Assembly (NCBI RefSeq): GCF_001043175.1 | Contig: NZ_CP011494.1 | Span: forward strand, 3,162,001-3,226,000 | DNA length: 64,000 bases | Direction: 5' to 3' | Origin: Marinobacter psychrophilus | GTDB lineage: Bacteria > Pseudomonadota > Gammaproteobacteria > Pseudomonadales > Oleiphilaceae | In this document: piece by piece, positions 63,617-64,000 of the stretch | Position numbering within the stretch: the first letter of the stretch is position 1 | Layout of the letters: the number at the start of each line of letters is the position of its first letter | The notes under the pieces: model-generated | Databases searched by the model: none | The model's input: only the letters and a program-made list of their open reading frames with translations | Told to the model about the DNA's origin: nothing | Made by a program: the position numbers and the translations under genes

Positions 63617-63785
63617 ATTTCCCCCGGTTTCTGCTGCCAGACTCGTTGATTTGCTGCTTTTTCTTCTCAATTTCCGGAATTTTGTGGTCCAGAACAAAGG
63701 TCACCTCAGGCGGCGGAGTATTTCTATCTGGTTCCGCAGAGGTTTCTTGTTGGCTTGGCTGATTTTGGTCATCTTTACCCGACAT
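63615..63785 (-). CDS. 56-residue Pro/Gln-rich charged protein
   Basis: A short gene with a GGAGT site seven bases before ATG. The product is hydrophilic: an acidic, Gln/Ser/Pro-rich N-terminal half (QNQPSQQETSAEPDRNTPPP), then VTFVLDHKIPEIEKKKQQINE, which looks helical, and a basic end. It starts nine bases after the stop of the truncated membrane-protein gene, and its stop codon touches an attC-like site. It is therefore the last gene of a cassette. No family recognised. Confidence 0.6.
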   Translation of the reverse strand: MSGKDDQNQPSQQETSAEPDRNTPPPEVTFVLDHKIPEIEKKKQQINESGSRNRGK

Positions 63786-63794
63786 ATTTGACTC

Positions 63795-64000
63795 CTAATT
63801 TTCAAAGAAACTCGTCGAAACGATGAGGATAGCAGAGATGCTGAGAGCCCACATTGCTACTCCAATATCTCGATAGCCCTTGATAAGAAGTTGAGACTTC
63901 TCTGCATTTCCTGATCTGGCATACTCCAAGGCTGTTGAACACGTCCGCATCAAGGAAAAATGTATGGTTGGGAGAGACTTAGGTTCGTACTCATTAATAA
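63795..64000 (-). CDS. C-terminal end of a membrane protein, runs off the window
   Basis: The frame is open to the right edge of the window and ends with TAG at 63795. The visible 68 codons contain a helical segment (TIHFSLMRTCSTALEYARSG) and one membrane helix close to the C-terminus (IGVAMWALSISAILIVSTSF). It is followed nine bases later by the 56-residue protein gene in the same cassette. The family cannot be determined without the missing part. Confidence 0.55.
   Translation of the reverse strand, partial: INEYEPKSLPTIHFSLMRTCSTALEYARSGNAEKSQLLIKGYRDIGVAMWALSISAILIVSTSFFEN

Noticed and set aside
63521..63697. 59-codon N-terminal extension of the nucleotidyltransferase
   Set aside because: It crosses an attC-like site and overlaps the small gene at 63615; the ATG at 63520 has an excellent ribosome site.

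Overview
The window reads as a chromosomal segment of a marine gammaproteobacterium. Marinobacter or a close relative is the best guess, judged from gene content and protein style rather than a database search. Supporting signs are the proton-translocating transhydrogenase pntAB, the betIBA choline oxidation operon, a Tmm-type trimethylamine monooxygenase, two quaternary-amine ABC importers, a sodium-dependent NSS symporter and feoAB. No rRNA, tRNA or CRISPR array was seen.

Region 1 (1-10.3 kb) is general metabolism: a truncated secreted protein, an alkaline-phosphatase-fold enzyme, a ZIP metal transporter, an HxlR regulator divergent from an Old Yellow Enzyme gene, pntAB, an SDR and a chemoreceptor. 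Region 2 (10.4-31 kb) is a methylated-amine and osmolyte block. It holds the tmm operon (tmm, EamA permease, two small proteins), an NSS symporter, betIBA with a perfect BetI-like palindrome, a proline-racemase-family protein with a Ser/Thr active site, and an ABC importer with a fused double permease. A structured element of about 165 bases lies upstream of both tmm and the importer's binding-protein gene. Five stems are conserved between the two copies by compensatory changes, so this is the best candidate for an undescribed regulatory RNA. Region 3 (31-53 kb) mixes signalling (EAL protein), a serine hydrolase, MscS, ALDH, a decayed FdhF-type oxidoreductase, a DAACS symporter, a second quaternary-amine ABC importer, a membrane-anchored Gfo/Idh protein, feoAB and an enolase-superfamily protein resembling hydroxyproline-betaine epimerase.

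Region 4 (about 53-64 kb) is AT-richer and accessory. It contains a ParE/RHH toxin-antitoxin pair, an exact-length 824-bp direct duplication carrying an excalibur-domain gene, an IS3-family transposase remnant, a periplasmic binding protein paired with a chemoreceptor, and, at the right end, what looks like a gene-cassette array of a chromosomal integron. Four attC-like sites separate minus-strand cassettes encoding a C39-like fragment, a RusA-family resolvase, a DUF5343 + Swt1-HEPN pair, a nucleotidyltransferase + DUF6602 (nuclease-like) pair, and a small protein next to a truncated membrane protein. The last pairs look like defence or toxin-antitoxin modules. No integron integrase lies in the window.

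The genes of region 2 and their relatives in region 3 suggest a coherent lifestyle: take up choline, glycine betaine or TMAO-type osmolytes, oxidise choline to betaine, oxidise trimethylamine to TMAO, and feed proline-betaine-like compounds into catabolism.
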